NCBI RefSeq assembly: GCF_938045595.1
Contig: NZ_CALIBB010000159.1
Coordinates: 1-6,967 of the forward strand
Length of the DNA stretch: 6,967 nucleotides
Source of the DNA: an uncultured Campylobacter sp.
GTDB taxonomy: Bacteria > Campylobacterota > Campylobacteria > Campylobacterales > Campylobacteraceae
Direction: 5' to 3'
Below the pieces are notes generated by a model. It saw nothing but the letters and a program-made list of their open reading frames with translations. It was not told the origin of the DNA and made no database searches. Below are positions 6,128-6,967 of this stretch, piece by piece. A program made the translations under genes and the position numbers. Numbering within the stretch: position 1 is the stretch's first letter; every line of letters begins with the position of its first letter.

Positions 6128-6228
6128 GGTTGCGAGTAAAATTTAGCAGCGGATTGAGGAATTTGCGTGCGCGAGGTTTGCACGACAGCGGCTAAATTTT
6201 AAAATTTCATTTAAGCGCAGGCGGGTGG
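6128..6228 (+). repeat. Diverged direct repeat, copy B
   Basis: Partner of the block at 5861-5953, about 267 bases downstream and a few bases longer because of an insertion near 6172-6188. It holds the same AAATTTTAAAATTT palindrome at 6194-6207 followed by ATTTAAGCGCAGGCGGGTG. It ends about 65 bases before the -10 box of the next gene. Confidence 0.6.
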
Positions 6229-6293
6229 GATTACGGCGCACTTATCGCGCCGCCGCACCCTTTAAATTTAAGAGCCAGCTAAAAATTTTTAAA

Positions 6294-6299
6294 TATAAT
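6294..6299 (+). promoter_or_regulatory. Sigma-70-type -10 box TATAAT
   Basis: An exact TATAAT, preceded by an A/T run (AAAAATTTTTAAA), lies 24 bases before the start codon of the cysteine-rich protein gene. This gives a predicted transcript start near 6306 and a short leader of about 18 bases. A consensus -10 with an AT-rich upstream region and no clear -35 is the usual Campylobacter pattern. Confidence 0.65.
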
Positions 6300-6312
6300 C
6301 GCCGCTTAAAAC

Positions 6313-6318
6313 AAGGAG
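6313..6318 (+). promoter_or_regulatory. Ribosome binding site AAGGAG
   Basis: A consensus Shine-Dalgarno sequence five bases before ATG 6324. It settles the start at 6324 rather than the upstream in-frame ATG at 6225, because the TATAAT at 6294 lies inside that longer frame and 6324 begins a clean signal peptide. Confidence 0.85.
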
Positions 6319-6323
6319 TGCTA

Positions 6324-6866
6324 ATGAAAAAATTCTATCTTAAAATTTGGGTACTTGCGTTTATAGCGGCATTTGCGGCGATTCCTGTTGCGGCACAACC
6401 GCCTTTGGTAAGCTTAATAGAATTAGAGAATTTTAAAAATGAAGAGCAAAGGACGCTTTTGAAATCCTGTGATTATGGCGAAGGCAAATATAGCTCATGC
6501 AATAAACTCGTTGAAATTTTATCTAAAGAGTGCGACGACGATAGGCGTTATTTAAGTTGTGAATTAAATGCGCTTCTTTTATTGACATTAAATAGAGACG
6601 AAGAAGCTATAAATTATCTTGTTAAAAGTTGCGATGCAAATTTAATGACGAGTTGCTTATGCCTTAATTGGGAAGATCTGTATTTCACCGGAAATACGGA
6701 TAGGGTTTTAAAGAGCTTTAAAAAAATATGTAGTATGGATTCGGAATCTGCACATGAGTATTGCGGATTTTATGATGAACTTAAAATTTGTATGGAAGAT
6801 AAAGAGTGCAACCCAAGAGGAAAAATGAAAGAAATTTATAATAAACTATACGGGGAGTTGAAATGA
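6324..6866 (+). CDS. Exported cysteine-rich protein, probable Sel1-like/Hcp-type repeats
   Basis: A 180-residue protein with a clear Sec signal peptide: MKK, a hydrophobic core to about residue 20, and a likely cleavage after VAA (24/25). The mature part has eleven cysteines (49, 59, 70, 79, 103, 111, 113, 136, 147, 156, 162), mostly in pairs 7-11 apart. The segment EEAINYLVKSCDANLMTSC, followed about 33-36 residues later by KSFKKICSMDSESAHEYC, matches the layout of Sel1-like repeats in Helicobacter cysteine-rich (Hcp) proteins, where each repeat of about 36 residues is closed by a disulfide. The fit is at pattern level, so membership is inferred. It is likely periplasmic or secreted, with disulfides made by a Dsb system. 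Function unknown; beta-lactamase activity claimed for some Hcp proteins should not be assumed. Its codons are more AT-rich than those upstream. It has its own promoter and overlaps the next gene by ATGA. Confidence 0.85.
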   Translation: MKKFYLKIWVLAFIAAFAAIPVAAQPPLVSLIELENFKNEEQRTLLKSCDYGEGKYSSCNKLVEILSKECDDDRRYLSCELNALLLLTLNRDEEAINYLVKSCDANLMTSCLCLNWEDLYFTGNTDRVLKSFKKICSMDSESAHEYCGFYDELKICMEDKECNPRGKMKEIYNKLYGELK

Positions 6867-6967
6867 CAAGGCTAGGCTTTATATTTTATTCTATGATATT
6901 TTTAGCTTCTATCGTAATGGCTGGTAAGCATACGGCTGAAGAGGAAAATCTTTATAATGAATGCGAT
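6863..6967 (+). CDS. Small exported protein, N-terminal fragment cut by window edge
   Basis: ATG 6863 overlaps the previous stop as ATGA and is preceded by GGGGAG (6852-6857) five bases upstream, so it is a second gene of the same transcript, probably translationally coupled. The 35 visible residues begin with a signal peptide (MTRLGFIFYSMIFLASIVMAG, likely cleaved near MAG) followed by the charged stretch KHTAEEENLYNECD. The frame is open to the last base. The Cys near the mature N-terminus and the AT-rich codon use resemble the preceding gene, so this may be a related cysteine-rich protein, but too little is visible to decide. Confidence 0.75.
   Translation, partial: MTRLGFIFYSMIFLASIVMAGKHTAEEENLYNECD

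Larger units (their letters stand above)
5830..6323. other. Gene-free spacer before the exported-protein genes
   Basis: Nearly 500 bases with no convincing ORF. It contains two diverged copies of a block of about 95 bases (5861-5953 and 6128-6228), an 18-bp perfect palindrome (6068-6085) and the promoter of the downstream gene at its right end. No intrinsic terminator with a GC stem and T-run is evident after the membrane-protein stop. Confidence 0.75.

Noticed and set aside
6225..6323. 33-residue N-terminal extension of the cysteine-rich protein from ATG 6225
   Set aside because: Would bury the signal peptide, contains the likely TATAAT promoter, and the strong AAGGAG site points to ATG 6324.

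Overview
The window looks like chromosome from a GC-rich Campylobacter, of the C. gracilis / C. rectus / C. showae kind. This is inferred from protein character (an IspG with the [11 protein letters not shown] signature, and a DnaB with a long insertion after YRDEVY as in Campylobacterota) and from the very frequent word AAATTT, in and between genes, set in otherwise GC-rich DNA. No rRNA or other phylogenetic marker is present, so the genus is an inference and the species is open.

Layout, all on the + strand: the 3' half of ispG (isoprenoid synthesis, entering from the left edge); about 1.05 kb without a gene, full of degenerate AAATTT- and TTTCAAA-type repeats and hairpins; dnaB (replicative helicase) with a large, disordered-looking C-terminal extension; an overlapping gene for a polytopic membrane protein of unknown function with a long low-complexity loop; about 0.5 kb without a gene, holding two diverged copies of a block of about 95 bp, an 18-bp perfect palindrome and a good sigma-70-type -10 box; then a more AT-rich pair of genes for small exported proteins. 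The first of these is cysteine-rich and resembles Sel1-like/Hcp repeat proteins. The second overlaps it by ATGA and runs off the right edge.

The genes do not form one pathway. ispG and dnaB are housekeeping genes separated by a long gap, so dnaB probably has its own promoter. dnaB and the membrane gene overlap by 47 bp and are probably translationally coupled. The two small exported-protein genes form their own transcription unit.

The main item for a second look is DnaB. It is about 703 residues, against roughly 460-490 in the family, because of about 247 extra C-terminal residues. This tail carries several short acidic motifs (IDFDEMPSF, NENDMPPF, NIEEMGIP, and a terminal DDDDAPLDL) that resemble the acidic C-terminal tip of single-stranded DNA-binding protein (SSB). 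Second come the phased AAATTT repeats and exact 14-bp palindromes in the spacers. I see no CRISPR array, transposase, tRNA or recognisable defence or secretion system in this window.
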